Shown here: positions 49,966 through 57,545 of the stretch, piece after piece
Layout of the letters: each line of letters begins with the position of its first letter
Numbering within the stretch: position 1 is the first letter of the stretch
From: Clostridia bacterium
Lineage (GTDB): Bacteria; Bacillota; Peptococcia; DRI-13; UBA5745
Assembly (NCBI GenBank): GCA_018434325.1
Contig: JAHDPO010000036.1
Span: 32,451-96,450, forward strand
Direction of reading: 5' to 3'
DNA length: 64,000 nt
The notes under the pieces: generated by a model
Seen by the model: only the letters and a program-made list of their open reading frames with translations
What the model was told of the DNA's origin: nothing
The model's database searches: none
Translations under genes and position numbers: made by a program

Positions 49966-51386
49966 TGAATGGTATTAAAGATCTGCTCTATCGTGAGCCG
50001 GTAGTCATCAACGAAGGCGTGGAGCTTTTTAAAGAGGACTTGGTAAAACAGGGTGTTCAAACAGTCCAGGTTAATTTTACGCCGCCGGCAGGCGGCAATC
50101 CCCAGCTTCTTGATATACTGGATTACCTTTCCGACCCCCGGCGCAAGGAAGCCATCGCTTTGGCTAATCAGGAGGCCGTGAAACGAGTCATCACTTCCCA
50201 TCCTGTTTTGGTAGGCTACGGTAAAGCCTTGGACGTGATTCCCGGCATGACGGCAAAAACCATTCTCCATGCCGGCCCGCCGATTACTTGGGACAGAATG
50301 TGCGGAGCCATGCGGGGCGCCATAACCGGTGCTCTGGTTTTTGAAGGACTGGCCCGGGATATTGCCGAAGCTGAGGTCTTGGCCGCCTCGGGAGAAATTA
50401 TTTTTTCACCCTGCCATGAGCACAATACCGTAGGCTCCATGGCCGGCGTTACCTCTCCCTCCATGTATGTGCATATTGTTAAAAATAAAGCCTACGGCAA
50501 CCTGGCCTATACTAACCTCAGCGAACAATTGTCCAAGATTCTGCGGATGGGCGCCAATGATCAAAGCGTCATTGACCGCCTGATCTGGATGCGGGATGTT
50601 TTGGGCCCCATGCTCAAGGAAGCCATGGAGCTGGCAGGGGAAATCGATCTGCGTCTGCTGATGTCCCAGGCGTTGCATATGGGAGACGAGTGCCATAACC
50701 GCAACGTAGCCGGCACCAGTATTTTGAGCCAGGCTCTGACCCCTTATCTTGCACAAACCGGCTTTTCTATGCAGGATAAGGTTGATGTCTTCAACTTTAT
50801 CCTGAGCAGCGATTACTTTTCCGGCCCCACCTGGATGGCTGCCTGCAAATGCGCCATGGATGCCGCCCAGGGTATCGAAAACAGCACAGTGGTAACAACG
50901 ATGTGCCGCAATGGCACCGACTTCGGGGTGCGGGTAAGCGGTCTGCCGGGGCAATGGTTCACCGGCCCCTCACAGCAAGTGATCGGCCCTCTTTTTGCCG
51001 GCTTTAAGCCTGAGGATTCCGGGCTGGATATCGGCGACAGCGCCATCACCGAAACCTATGGCATCGGCGGTTTTGCCATGGCTGCCGCGCCGGCCATCGT
51101 ATCCTTAGTGGGCGGTACCGTAGCGGAGGCCATCGGCTTCACCGATAAAATGCTGGAGATCACTACCGATACTAACCCCAATGTAACCATCCCCTTATTG
51201 AATTTCCGGGGAGTGGCCAGCGGCATCGATGTTCTCAAAGTGCTGGAAACAGGTATTCTGCCTATAATCAATACGGCAATAGCCCATAAGGAGCCAGGTA
51301 TCGGCATGATTGGAGCCGGTATTGTCCATCCTCCTATGGATTGTTTTGTCAAAGCGGCTCAGGCATTGGGCCAGAATATTCGTTAA
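49965..51386 (+). CDS. DUF1116 protein, YlbE/AllG-like
   Basis: The ATG at 49965 lies 7 bases after AAGGAGG; a GTG sits immediately upstream in frame. 473 residues covering the whole DUF1116 family: VINEGVELFKEDLVKQGVQT, VHVDFTPP-like VQVNFTPPAGGN, ILHAGPPITWDRMCGAMRGA, FSPCHEHNTVGSMAGVTSPS, HMGDECHNRN, MCRNGTDFGVRVSGLPGQWF and a Gly-rich end. It is the partner subunit of FdrA in oxamate carbamoyltransferase of E. coli. The third subunit (YlbF/AllH, DUF2877) and a carbamate kinase are not in this window. Confidence 0.9.
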   Translation: MNGIKDLLYREPVVINEGVELFKEDLVKQGVQTVQVNFTPPAGGNPQLLDILDYLSDPRRKEAIALANQEAVKRVITSHPVLVGYGKALDVIPGMTAKTILHAGPPITWDRMCGAMRGAITGALVFEGLARDIAEAEVLAASGEIIFSPCHEHNTVGSMAGVTSPSMYVHIVKNKAYGNLAYTNLSEQLSKILRMGANDQSVIDRLIWMRDVLGPMLKEAMELAGEIDLRLLMSQALHMGDECHNRNVAGTSILSQALTPYLAQTGFSMQDKVDVFNFILSSDYFSGPTWMAACKCAMDAAQGIENSTVVTTMCRNGTDFGVRVSGLPGQWFTGPSQQVIGPLFAGFKPEDSGLDIGDSAITETYGIGGFAMAAAPAIVSLVGGTVAEAIGFTDKMLEITTDTNPNVTIPLLNFRGVASGIDVLKVLETGILPIINTAIAHKEPGIGMIGAGIVHPPMDCFVKAAQALGQNIR

Positions 51387-51414
51387 GAATCAAAAAAGCA
51401 CCGCGAAATGAGCC

Positions 51415-51470
51415 GCACCCCAATTGTTCGACAGTATGCTATACTGAAAAACGATTGGGGTGCAGTTTCT
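51415..51470. terminator. Terminator hairpin between convergent units
   Basis: GCACCCCAAT (51415-51424) pairs with ATTGGGGTGC (51454-51463); a short inner AGTAT/ATACT stem lies in the loop; AGTTTCTT follows. It separates the DUF1116 gene from the opposing PucR gene. Confidence 0.65.
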
Positions 51471-51495
51471 TACAAGGAACGCCAAAGAAAAAAGC

Positions 51496-52536
51496 TTATT
51501 GCAGCTCATGGAGCTTTAGAGCCAGGCTGTATTTGAACAAATCTTCCGCTTCATTCATATCCGTGTTGAGAATTGCTTTGATTTTTTCAATACGGTAAAG
51601 AAAAGTATTACGATGGATGAACAAAGACTTTGCCGCTTCCGTAGCATTGTAGTTATGGGCGATATAGCTTGCCAGCGTTACCAAAAATTCCGTTTGATTC
51701 TTTTGGTCGTAGTTATGCAGTTCGCCTAATATGCATCGGAAAAACTTTTCCCTTTCTTCCACAGATATATTGTCTTCCAGGAAATGATACACCTCAAAAT
51801 CTTCATATTGGGTGATGGGTTTATTCAGCTGAAACTTTTCTAAAATGCGAATAGCCTGGCAGGCTTCCCGAAAGCTTTTTTCGGCGGACATAATGGTGTC
51901 GTATGTGCGGCCAATCCCGATCTTGTATTGATTTGCAGGCAGCTTGCGCTCCATTTCATCATAAATTGCCTGCGCATAAAGCAGGGTTTCCTGGGGAATA
52001 AAAGAAGGCTGACGTTTATCCCTGCCATCCATAACAATAATTTGCAGACCCCGCTGGAAGCAAAGGACATTCTTTTTTTCCATATGGGAAATTTCCCGGA
52101 CAATCCCGATAATCTTTTTAGCAGCTTCATTTTGAGCATACTGCGCCTTTACCATGTCGTCAAATTTACTGACCCTGGCGGTTTTGGTTGTAATAACCAG
52201 GCAATAATATTGATAAGTAGGATCGATCCCCAACAAATCACACTGATTTTTTACATCATCCAAGGACTGAAATTTGCCGGTAAGCAAATCGTCAAAAAAA
52301 TCGCTGCGCAGATTGGCTCGCACGTCTTCCAATTCTTTTTGTCGGATACGCTCCATGGAAAATACCATAGAGGCGTTTGTCAAGGCAATAAAGTCAATCT
52401 CCGTAATCTTGCGGGCGGTTTCGCACAACAATATATAGCCATAGTTTTTATTGGCAACAACTGCCGGCATTATCCGGACGTTAATGACCGCATCCTTTAC
52501 TTTGAGCTTTCTGGTGATCGGTTTACGGAACTTCAT
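51496..52536 (-). CDS. PucR-type regulator, C-terminal part (frameshifted from 52523)
   Basis: 346 residues holding the middle GGDEF-related segment and the C-terminal PucR helix-turn-helix (LVTLASYIAHNYNATEAAKS, LFIHRNTFLYRIEKIKAILN). It starts ATG AAG TTC CGT inside the end of the N-terminal part and has only a poor ribosome site, so it is probably the continuation of the same gene in another frame. PucR regulators sense purine or ureide metabolites and activate catabolic genes. It stands next to the amidohydrolase/fdrA locus that it would be expected to control. Confidence 0.85.
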   Translation of the reverse strand: MKFRKPITRKLKVKDAVINVRIMPAVVANKNYGYILLCETARKITEIDFIALTNASMVFSMERIRQKELEDVRANLRSDFFDDLLTGKFQSLDDVKNQCDLLGIDPTYQYYCLVITTKTARVSKFDDMVKAQYAQNEAAKKIIGIVREISHMEKKNVLCFQRGLQIIVMDGRDKRQPSFIPQETLLYAQAIYDEMERKLPANQYKIGIGRTYDTIMSAEKSFREACQAIRILEKFQLNKPITQYEDFEVYHFLEDNISVEEREKFFRCILGELHNYDQKNQTEFLVTLASYIAHNYNATEAAKSLFIHRNTFLYRIEKIKAILNTDMNEAEDLFKYSLALKLHELQ

Positions 52537-53167
52537 AAGGCATGCTGCTTAAAAATTCCTCGTTAAATAAAGGCCGGCCTATTTTAAAATCGAAGTATTG
52601 GTTAAGAGGAATGCTATCTGCCACATCGTAATAGTGGAGCAATCGCCATCCCTCATCCAGAAAAATAACGGGATTGCCTACAATCGCTGCCAGTTTTTTT
52701 GAGATATGGTCAAGGCCGCCGCCTTCCAGAGATATTTCAAAAAACTCATGATGTATTTCAAGGGATTTCTTGATGATGGGCTCATTCTTTTTGCTGATCT
52801 CGTCCATGATCACAACCAGAATTTGGGAGAAAGACAGCCCATAGGGAATTTCAAAAATCGGCAAACCAATTTGATTGGCAACCTCAATCATATTGTCCGG
52901 TATCGTACGCAAAAAACGCTTAGGCTTAATGCATAAGCAGGGGCAGCCAATATTGGCAAGATCAACAACAAATTGATTTTGATTTTCGGCGCTATCTTTA
53001 AAAAAATAGCCTGAGGTAAGCAGGACCTCGCCGGCTGACAGCCAGTCCAAAGCTTCCGGATTATCCATGATGTTCACGCTCTTGATCTCCCTCGACAGCC
53101 CGTCTTTTCCGGCAATCAAATGCAAATCTTTAAGACTTGGCATGGATAGCATATCGTTAACAATCAC
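52523..53167 (-). CDS. PucR-type regulator, N-terminal sensor part (frameshifted)
   Basis: 214 residues that match the PucR N-terminal sensor domain (MLSMPSLKDLHLIAGKDGLS, NIMDNPEALDWLSAGEVLLT, IEVANQIGLPIFEIPYGLSF). They end abruptly at SSMPYEVP-stop, while the frame one base over continues with RKPITRKLKVKDAVINVRI. One extra T at GAAGTTCCGTAA (near 52527) explains the break: without it the protein reads PYEVRKPITR and would be one ~555-residue PucR. A GGAGGGG site lies upstream of its ATG. Confidence 0.85.
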   Translation of the reverse strand: MIVNDMLSMPSLKDLHLIAGKDGLSREIKSVNIMDNPEALDWLSAGEVLLTSGYFFKDSAENQNQFVVDLANIGCPCLCIKPKRFLRTIPDNMIEVANQIGLPIFEIPYGLSFSQILVVIMDEISKKNEPIIKKSLEIHHEFFEISLEGGGLDHISKKLAAIVGNPVIFLDEGWRLLHYYDVADSIPLNQYFDFKIGRPLFNEEFLSSMPYEVP

Positions 53168-53342
53168 AGGGCATCCCCTCCTTCTAATCCGCTTTTATTA
53201 TAAGGGATAGTCTGACCCCTTGGCAAGAAACCCGTCTTGCACAGTTCGCCGCATCTCAACAATAGGGTTATTCGCAGTTATTTGCTTTGCTTTTTGCCGA
53301 TTATGTTATAAGATATAGTTAAAACGAACAGAGGTTCTTGTT

Positions 53343-54503
53343 ATGAAATTTAATCGCCAAATTGTCAGCTATATGGTACTGGCGGCCCTCTTGGTTCTCG
53401 GCATCATTTATTTTGGCCAGATAGCCGCCTTTGCGCAAGTCCTGGCCCACATCATGAGGCCGCTGATCTTCGGCCTGGTCATTGCCTATATTTTAAACCT
53501 GCTGATGAGATTTTTGGAAAGGTTCTATTTTCCCAACACTAATCATAAACTGGCCGCTAAGACGCGCAAGCCGGTTTGCCTCCTTCTGTCCATTCTGCTG
53601 ATCCTGCTGATTTTATTTTCGGTATTCAATCTGGTAATTCCTCAGATCATCAATACCTTCTCCGCCATAGCGGCAGTGCTGCCGGCCTACACGGAGAGAA
53701 TCAACAGCTGGCTGGCTGAAAACAGGGAGCAAATCCCCATCATTGCCAAAAACATCGGCGATATCAATATCAACCGGGAGAGCATTTTCAACCGGATAGC
53801 CACCTATACCACCCAGGGTGTCAGCAGCATCCTCAACTCCTCCGTCAGCGTTATCTCCTTGCTCACCACAGGGATTTTCAATCTTTTTGTAGCTCTGACC
53901 TTCGCCATATACCTGCTGCTGGGCCAAGACAGACTGCTGCGGCAAGCCCGCCGATTGCAGCGGGCGGTGATGAAAGAAGATACGGCGGCCAGATTAAATA
54001 CCGTTTTAGCCATAGCCAACGAATCCTTTTCGCATTTTATTGTGGGTCAGTGCACCGAGGCCCTAGTAATCGGGAGCTTGTGCACATTGGGCATGTGGGT
54101 CTTCCGCTTCCCCTACGCCACTGCCGTAGGCGCTTTCGTGGGCGTCACCTCCTTCATCCCCATTTTCGGCGCCTATCTGGGAGCCGGGGTGGGAGCCTTC
54201 CTCATTTTGATCATCGACCCTTTCAAATCTTTATTATTTATCCTGTTTATCGTGGTGCTGCAGCAGCTGGAAGGCAATTTGATCTATCCCAAAATCGTCG
54301 GCACTTCCATGGGCCTGCCGGGTATTTGGGTCTTTTCTTCCGTAATCATCGGCGGCGGTTTGGGCGGCGTTTTCGGCATGCTTCTGGGAGTACCGGTGGC
54401 GGCCACAGCCTACAAGCTGCTGCAAATATATGTCCGCGGCCGCTTAGCAGCTCAAGGCGAGGCAGCGACAGAACCCATAGCAGGCCCGGAAGCAGAAAAA
54501 TAG
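53343..54503 (+). CDS. AI-2E family transporter
   Basis: 386 residues, eight membrane segments in the UPF0118/AI-2E pattern: a paired start (MVLAALLVLGIIYFGQI, PLIFGLVIAYILN), a soluble stretch (PAYTERINSWLAENREQIPI) and the conserved C-terminal block (PYATAVGAFVGVTSFIPIFG, LLFILFIVVLQQLEGNLIYP, GLPGIWVFSSVIIGGGLGGV, FGMLLGVPVAATAY). Family members include exporters of AI-2 and Na+/H+ antiporters; the specificity here cannot be told. A Crp/Fnr gene starts 16 bases after its stop. Confidence 0.92.
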   Translation: MKFNRQIVSYMVLAALLVLGIIYFGQIAAFAQVLAHIMRPLIFGLVIAYILNLLMRFLERFYFPNTNHKLAAKTRKPVCLLLSILLILLILFSVFNLVIPQIINTFSAIAAVLPAYTERINSWLAENREQIPIIAKNIGDININRESIFNRIATYTTQGVSSILNSSVSVISLLTTGIFNLFVALTFAIYLLLGQDRLLRQARRLQRAVMKEDTAARLNTVLAIANESFSHFIVGQCTEALVIGSLCTLGMWVFRFPYATAVGAFVGVTSFIPIFGAYLGAGVGAFLILIIDPFKSLLFILFIVVLQQLEGNLIYPKIVGTSMGLPGIWVFSSVIIGGGLGGVFGMLLGVPVAATAYKLLQIYVRGRLAAQGEAATEPIAGPEAEK

Positions 54504-54518
54504 TACGGAGGAATGCCT

Positions 54519-55175
54519 ATGAAGCTGGCAGCCTATTTTCCTATTTATCATAAATTAGCCCCTGAGGAGCAATACCTTTTAGAGTCCTCTGTTTTAAAAC
54601 GCCGGGTTGCCGCCGGCACCATTATGCACAATGGCGCCGACGACTGCGTGGGCTTATTCATCATCTCCTCCGGCCAGCTGCGGGCCTATATTCTCTCCGA
54701 CGAGGGCAAGGAGATCACCCTTTACCGGCTTTTCGAGCGGGATATTTGCCTGTTTTCAGCCTCCTGCATCATGTCCAGCATCCAATTCGACATCACCATC
54801 GAAGCCGAAAAAGACTCCCAGCTCTGGATCATTCCGCCGGATATTTATAAGCAGCTGATGGAAAGCTCCGCTGTAGTGGCCGGCTACACCAACCAGATTA
54901 TGGCCACCCGTTTTTCGGAAGTCATGTGGCTGATGGAGCAAATCATGTGGAAAAGCTTTGATAAGCGGCTGGCCGCCTTTCTATTGGAAGAAAGCCTCCT
55001 GGAACAAAGCAACTTTCTCCGCCTTACCCATGAGAAAATAGCCAATCACCTGGGCACCGCCCGGGAGGTGGTAACCCGAATGCTGCGCTATTTCCAGTCC
55101 GAACAGATGGTTCACCTGACAAGAGGGGAAATCGAGATCACCAACCGCCAAAAGCTTGAGGCCCTTGGGCAATAA
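54519..55175 (+). CDS. Crp/Fnr family transcriptional regulator
   Basis: GGAGG lies one base before an ATG at 54513 and 7 bases before the ATG at 54519, which is therefore the start. 218 residues: a cyclic-nucleotide-binding-type beta-roll (VGLFIISSGQLRAYILSDEGKEITLYRLFERDICLFS, quoted in part: SSGQLRAYI, DEGKEITLYR), a dimer helix and a winged helix (RLTHEKIANHLGTAREVVTR). It lacks the N-terminal Cys cluster of Fnr but has the CLFSASC motif of a clostridial Fnr-like subgroup. cAMP-binding residues are not evident. It may respond to redox; thioredoxin lies downstream in the opposite direction. Confidence 0.93.
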   Translation: MKLAAYFPIYHKLAPEEQYLLESSVLKRRVAAGTIMHNGADDCVGLFIISSGQLRAYILSDEGKEITLYRLFERDICLFSASCIMSSIQFDITIEAEKDSQLWIIPPDIYKQLMESSAVVAGYTNQIMATRFSEVMWLMEQIMWKSFDKRLAAFLLEESLLEQSNFLRLTHEKIANHLGTAREVVTRMLRYFQSEQMVHLTRGEIEITNRQKLEALGQ

Positions 55176-55310
55176 TCGCCAGCGGCGGCAAAGCGCAGCA
55201 TAGCGCCGGGTTCAGCCAGGTCAACTGTACAAAATTTTGAGGTTTTGCCTGAGCATCGGGCCATGAGGGCCTCCTATGAAAGTGAGCTATAGGAATAAGC
55301 ATTTTTTAGC

Positions 55311-55345
55311 GGCCTTGGCTTGAAGAAGCCGCCAGGTCATTTTTT
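55311..55345 (+). terminator. Rho-independent terminator of the crp/fnr gene
   Basis: GGCCTTGGCTT (55311-55321) pairs with AAGCCGCCAGGTC (55326-55338) across GAAG with one bulge, followed by ATTTTTT. It lies about 136 bases after the stop codon. Confidence 0.6.
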
Positions 55346-55346
55346 A

Positions 55347-55482
55347 CGCAAAATTGCAAGTTTAAAGTGTCCGAAACATCATTAATGAGGCTGAATACCG
55401 CTTTTTAGCTATATCTAGTGCCGCTCCATGGGCAAGCGCCATATTTTAGAATAGCAGCACACTTTAAACTTGCAATTTTGCT
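55347..55482 (+). repeat. MITE-like inverted-repeat element, copy C
   Basis: The arms GCAAAATTGCAAGTTTAAAG (from 55348) and its near-perfect inverse ending about 55482 bound 136 bp. The left side shares TTTAAAGTGTCCG-AACATCATT with copy A; CTATATCTAGTG is shared with copy B (reversed). No gene is inside. It follows directly on the crp/fnr terminator. Confidence 0.75.
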
Positions 55483-55622
55483 TATTTTCCAAGGCTGCGA
55501 AATCTGGAAAGACAGCCTGCAAACACCTTATCCAATAAAGCTGCAACGACCACCTCCAATAAAGGTATGATTTCTCTGTATAGTTTAATTTCACGGGATT
55601 TGAGCAAAAAAAGCACAACTTA

Positions 55623-55808
55623 CCGGCTTATACTAATCTGCAATTAAAAACCTTTAGTTTTTAATTTGCCGCACTGTGTGCGGCAGTGGGCTTTGCCCAC
55701 GCAGATTGGCATATATGCTATTCTGCCTGCGCCTTTGGCGCAGTGGCAATCAAGAATTGCCAGATTAAAATATGGCATATTTTAATCGCAGAATAGTATC
55801 AGGGCCGG
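55623..55808. repeat. Nested palindromic element: two tandem four-way junctions
   Basis: Two modules. Module 1: closing stem AATCTGC (55635-55641)/GCAGATT (55701-55707) encloses three abutting hairpins: 55642-55666 (10 bp), 55667-55685 (8 bp, loop TGT) and 55686-55700 (6 bp, loop TTT). Module 2: closing stem TATTCTGC (55719-55726)/GCAGAATA (55788-55795) encloses 55727-55743 (7 bp, loop TTT), 55744-55762 (7 bp) and 55763-55787 (12 bp). No base is left unpaired inside either junction. Between them lies palindrome GCATATATGC (55709-55718); outside, ATACT/AGTAT and CCGGC/GCCGG close the whole. It has no coding frame. Function is unknown. Confidence 0.85.
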
Positions 55809-55847
55809 AGTTGTGCTTTTCTCTTTTCTCACGATCATTGCTGCCGG

Positions 55848-56156
55848 TCAGTCCAACATGGCTACGATTTGCTGCTTCGGTCTGGCGCCCATGGTCTGAT
55901 TAACCACCTTGCCTTCTTTCATAACCACCAATGTAGGAATGCTCATCACATTAAAAGCTGCCGCCAGCTCCCGCTGCTCATCCACATTGATCTTGCCTAC
56001 TTTAATATCCGGCTTCTCACCGGCGATTTCGTCAATTATCGGCGACACCATCCGGCAAGGGCCGCACCAGCCGGCCCAGAAATCCAGCAATACCGGTTTG
56101 GCGCTCTCCACTACCTCTTTTTGAAAATTATCCTTTGTAATCGTAATAACAGACAT
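55848..56156 (-). CDS. trxA: Thioredoxin
   Basis: 102 residues with the complete thioredoxin fold: VLLDFWAGWCGPCRMVSPII with active site WCGPC, VGKINVDEQRELAAAFNVMS and the cis-Pro SIPTLVVMKEG. It reduces protein disulfides in the cytoplasm. AAGGAGGAAT precedes the ATG. No thioredoxin reductase gene is adjacent. The nested palindromic element lies 39 bases beyond its stop. Confidence 0.96.
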   Translation of the reverse strand: MSVITITKDNFQKEVVESAKPVLLDFWAGWCGPCRMVSPIIDEIAGEKPDIKVGKINVDEQRELAAAFNVMSIPTLVVMKEGKVVNQTMGARPKQQIVAMLD

Positions 56157-56294
56157 CTTTATTCCTCCTTCGTGATGATGGGTTTATGACAACAGTATGC
56201 CCCTGAGTCGACTTCTGAATTTATCCTGACGTTGGTCTTTCCTGCATTTCTGTCTGTATTATATGACTCTTCCCTGCTTTATTCTGTGATAAAA

Positions 56295-56873
56295 TCACGC
56301 AGCCTTTTTGGCCTTAGCCTGGCAGATCAGCTGGGTCATGGTGCCCATAGGACAATAGACGCACCAGGAGCGGGGCTTATAGAGCAGCATAGTAATCAGG
56401 CCCAGAATGGTGGAGGTCAGCATCACACTGTAAAACCCGAAAGCAAATTGGGCCACCCAGGGTCTGACCGCCGTACCGTTATATGCCCAATGCCAGGGCA
56501 GCTTGATCGTCCACAGCAAGGTTACAGCCTCGCTAAGGCTGCGCTGACCGGCAAAAACCAACCAGGTGGTAAACAGCATAAGAAAGAACATGGTAAAGAA
56601 GAAGGCCAAAAAGCCGTAACGAAATTGCTTGCTGCGCAAAAAAGGGGGAATGTCTCTTTTGCGGGAAAGGCCCAGTCTGCCTCCCAACAAAGCAAGAAGC
56701 TGTCCTCTGCCGCAATAGTGATTACAGTAAGCTTTGCTGCCTTTTGTTATGGCGATGATCAAGGGGATGAAAAAACATAACAGCCCCACCCAGGCAAAGA
56801 GAATATTAAAGAAGCCGAGGATCAGGTAGGCGGCCGAAAATAGCCAAAGATAGTCATACCAATGTTTTTTCAT
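56295..56873 (-). CDS. NapH-like membrane protein with 4Fe-4S cysteines
   Basis: 192 residues, four to five membrane helices (YLWLFSAAYLILGFFNILFA, FFIPLIIAIT, FRYGFLAFFFTMFFLMLFTT, FGFYSVMLTSTILGLITML). Two cysteine clusters match polyferredoxin membrane proteins: YCNHYCGRGQLLALL and WCVYCPMGTMTQLIC. Such proteins pass electrons from the membrane quinone pool or flavins to redox partners. Its start overlaps the end of the small ferredoxin gene by 4 bases, so the pair probably works together. The terminal acceptor is not identified. Confidence 0.85.
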   Translation of the reverse strand: MKKHWYDYLWLFSAAYLILGFFNILFAWVGLLCFFIPLIIAITKGSKAYCNHYCGRGQLLALLGGRLGLSRKRDIPPFLRSKQFRYGFLAFFFTMFFLMLFTTWLVFAGQRSLSEAVTLLWTIKLPWHWAYNGTAVRPWVAQFAFGFYSVMLTSTILGLITMLLYKPRSWCVYCPMGTMTQLICQAKAKKAA

Positions 56874-57082
56874 ACCGCCACCTCGGCTATCTTAATGATA
56901 GAAGCCGGACAGATACCTGAGCACAAGCCGCAGCCGACACATAAAGCTTCCTCAACAGATGCATAAACACCTTTTATCATCTCTATTGCCCCTTTGGGGC
57001 AGGTATTAAAACAGCAGCCGCAGGCTACGCATTGTGCCTGGGGCACTGTGGCTTTCCTTCTTAAGCTTTTCCTTGTCTGCAT
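56870..57082 (-). CDS. 2[4Fe-4S] ferredoxin
   Basis: 70 residues with two CxxCxxCxxxCP motifs: CVACGCCFNTCPKGAIEMI and CVGCGLCSGICPASIIKI. A basic N-terminal stretch (MQTRKSLRRKATVP) precedes. AAGGAGAG lies before the ATG. It is the electron carrier partner of the NapH-like membrane protein downstream. The unit diverges from feoAB, about 200 bases away. Confidence 0.92.
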   Translation of the reverse strand: MQTRKSLRRKATVPQAQCVACGCCFNTCPKGAIEMIKGVYASVEEALCVGCGLCSGICPASIIKIAEVAV

Positions 57083-57278
57083 ACCAGCTCTCCTTCTTTT
57101 TTAAGCTTGCCGTTGCTTTCATACTTTCGGCAGCAACGGAATAAGCATACAAAAAAACCGGCGGGCAAGACGGTGACAATATCACCTTGGAGTACTTTTC
57201 TTGCGGATAGACAATGTACCAAACCGCCATCCCCCTCATAAATTGTGAAGAAGAAGCTGCATTCCAGGAGGGGATTTT

Positions 57279-57545
57279 ATGGATAACCATAAAGAAAACC
57301 AGATCACTCAGCTTAGCCGGCTGCTCCCCGGCTGCCGAGGTCTGGTACGTTCATCGGCTTTACAAGGCTCTATGCGCCGCCGTTTACAGGATCTGGGCCT
57401 GGTGGAAGGCACATTGGTCCGCTGTCTCCATCAAGGTCCCGGTGGCAATCCCATGGCCTATGATATACGGGGGGCCGTTATTGCTTTACGCAAGGAAGAC
57501 GCTCAGCATATTTTGATTGAAAGGGAGGGCAGGCTATGGCAATAG
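57279..57545 (+). CDS. feoA: Ferrous iron transport protein A
   Basis: 88 residues; an SH3-like FeoA domain: LSRLLPGCRGLVRSSALQGS, MRRRLQDLGLVEGTLVRCLH, NPMAYDIRGAVIALRKEDAQ. It overlaps feoB by 10 bases. FeoA binds and modulates FeoB. GGAGGGG is upstream of the ATG. I see no Fur-type palindrome in the 190 bases before it. Confidence 0.94.
   Translation: MDNHKENQITQLSRLLPGCRGLVRSSALQGSMRRRLQDLGLVEGTLVRCLHQGPGGNPMAYDIRGAVIALRKEDAQHILIEREGRLWQ

Noticed and set aside
54050..54553. Plus-strand Arg/His/Gly-rich frame within the AI-2E transporter gene
   Set aside because: An out-of-frame shadow of the transporter, whose membrane segments are intact in the chosen frame.
57006..57290. 94-codon minus-strand frame between the ferredoxin gene and feoA
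   Set aside because: It overlaps the ferredoxin gene in another frame, starts inside feoA and has no recognisable sequence or ribosome site.
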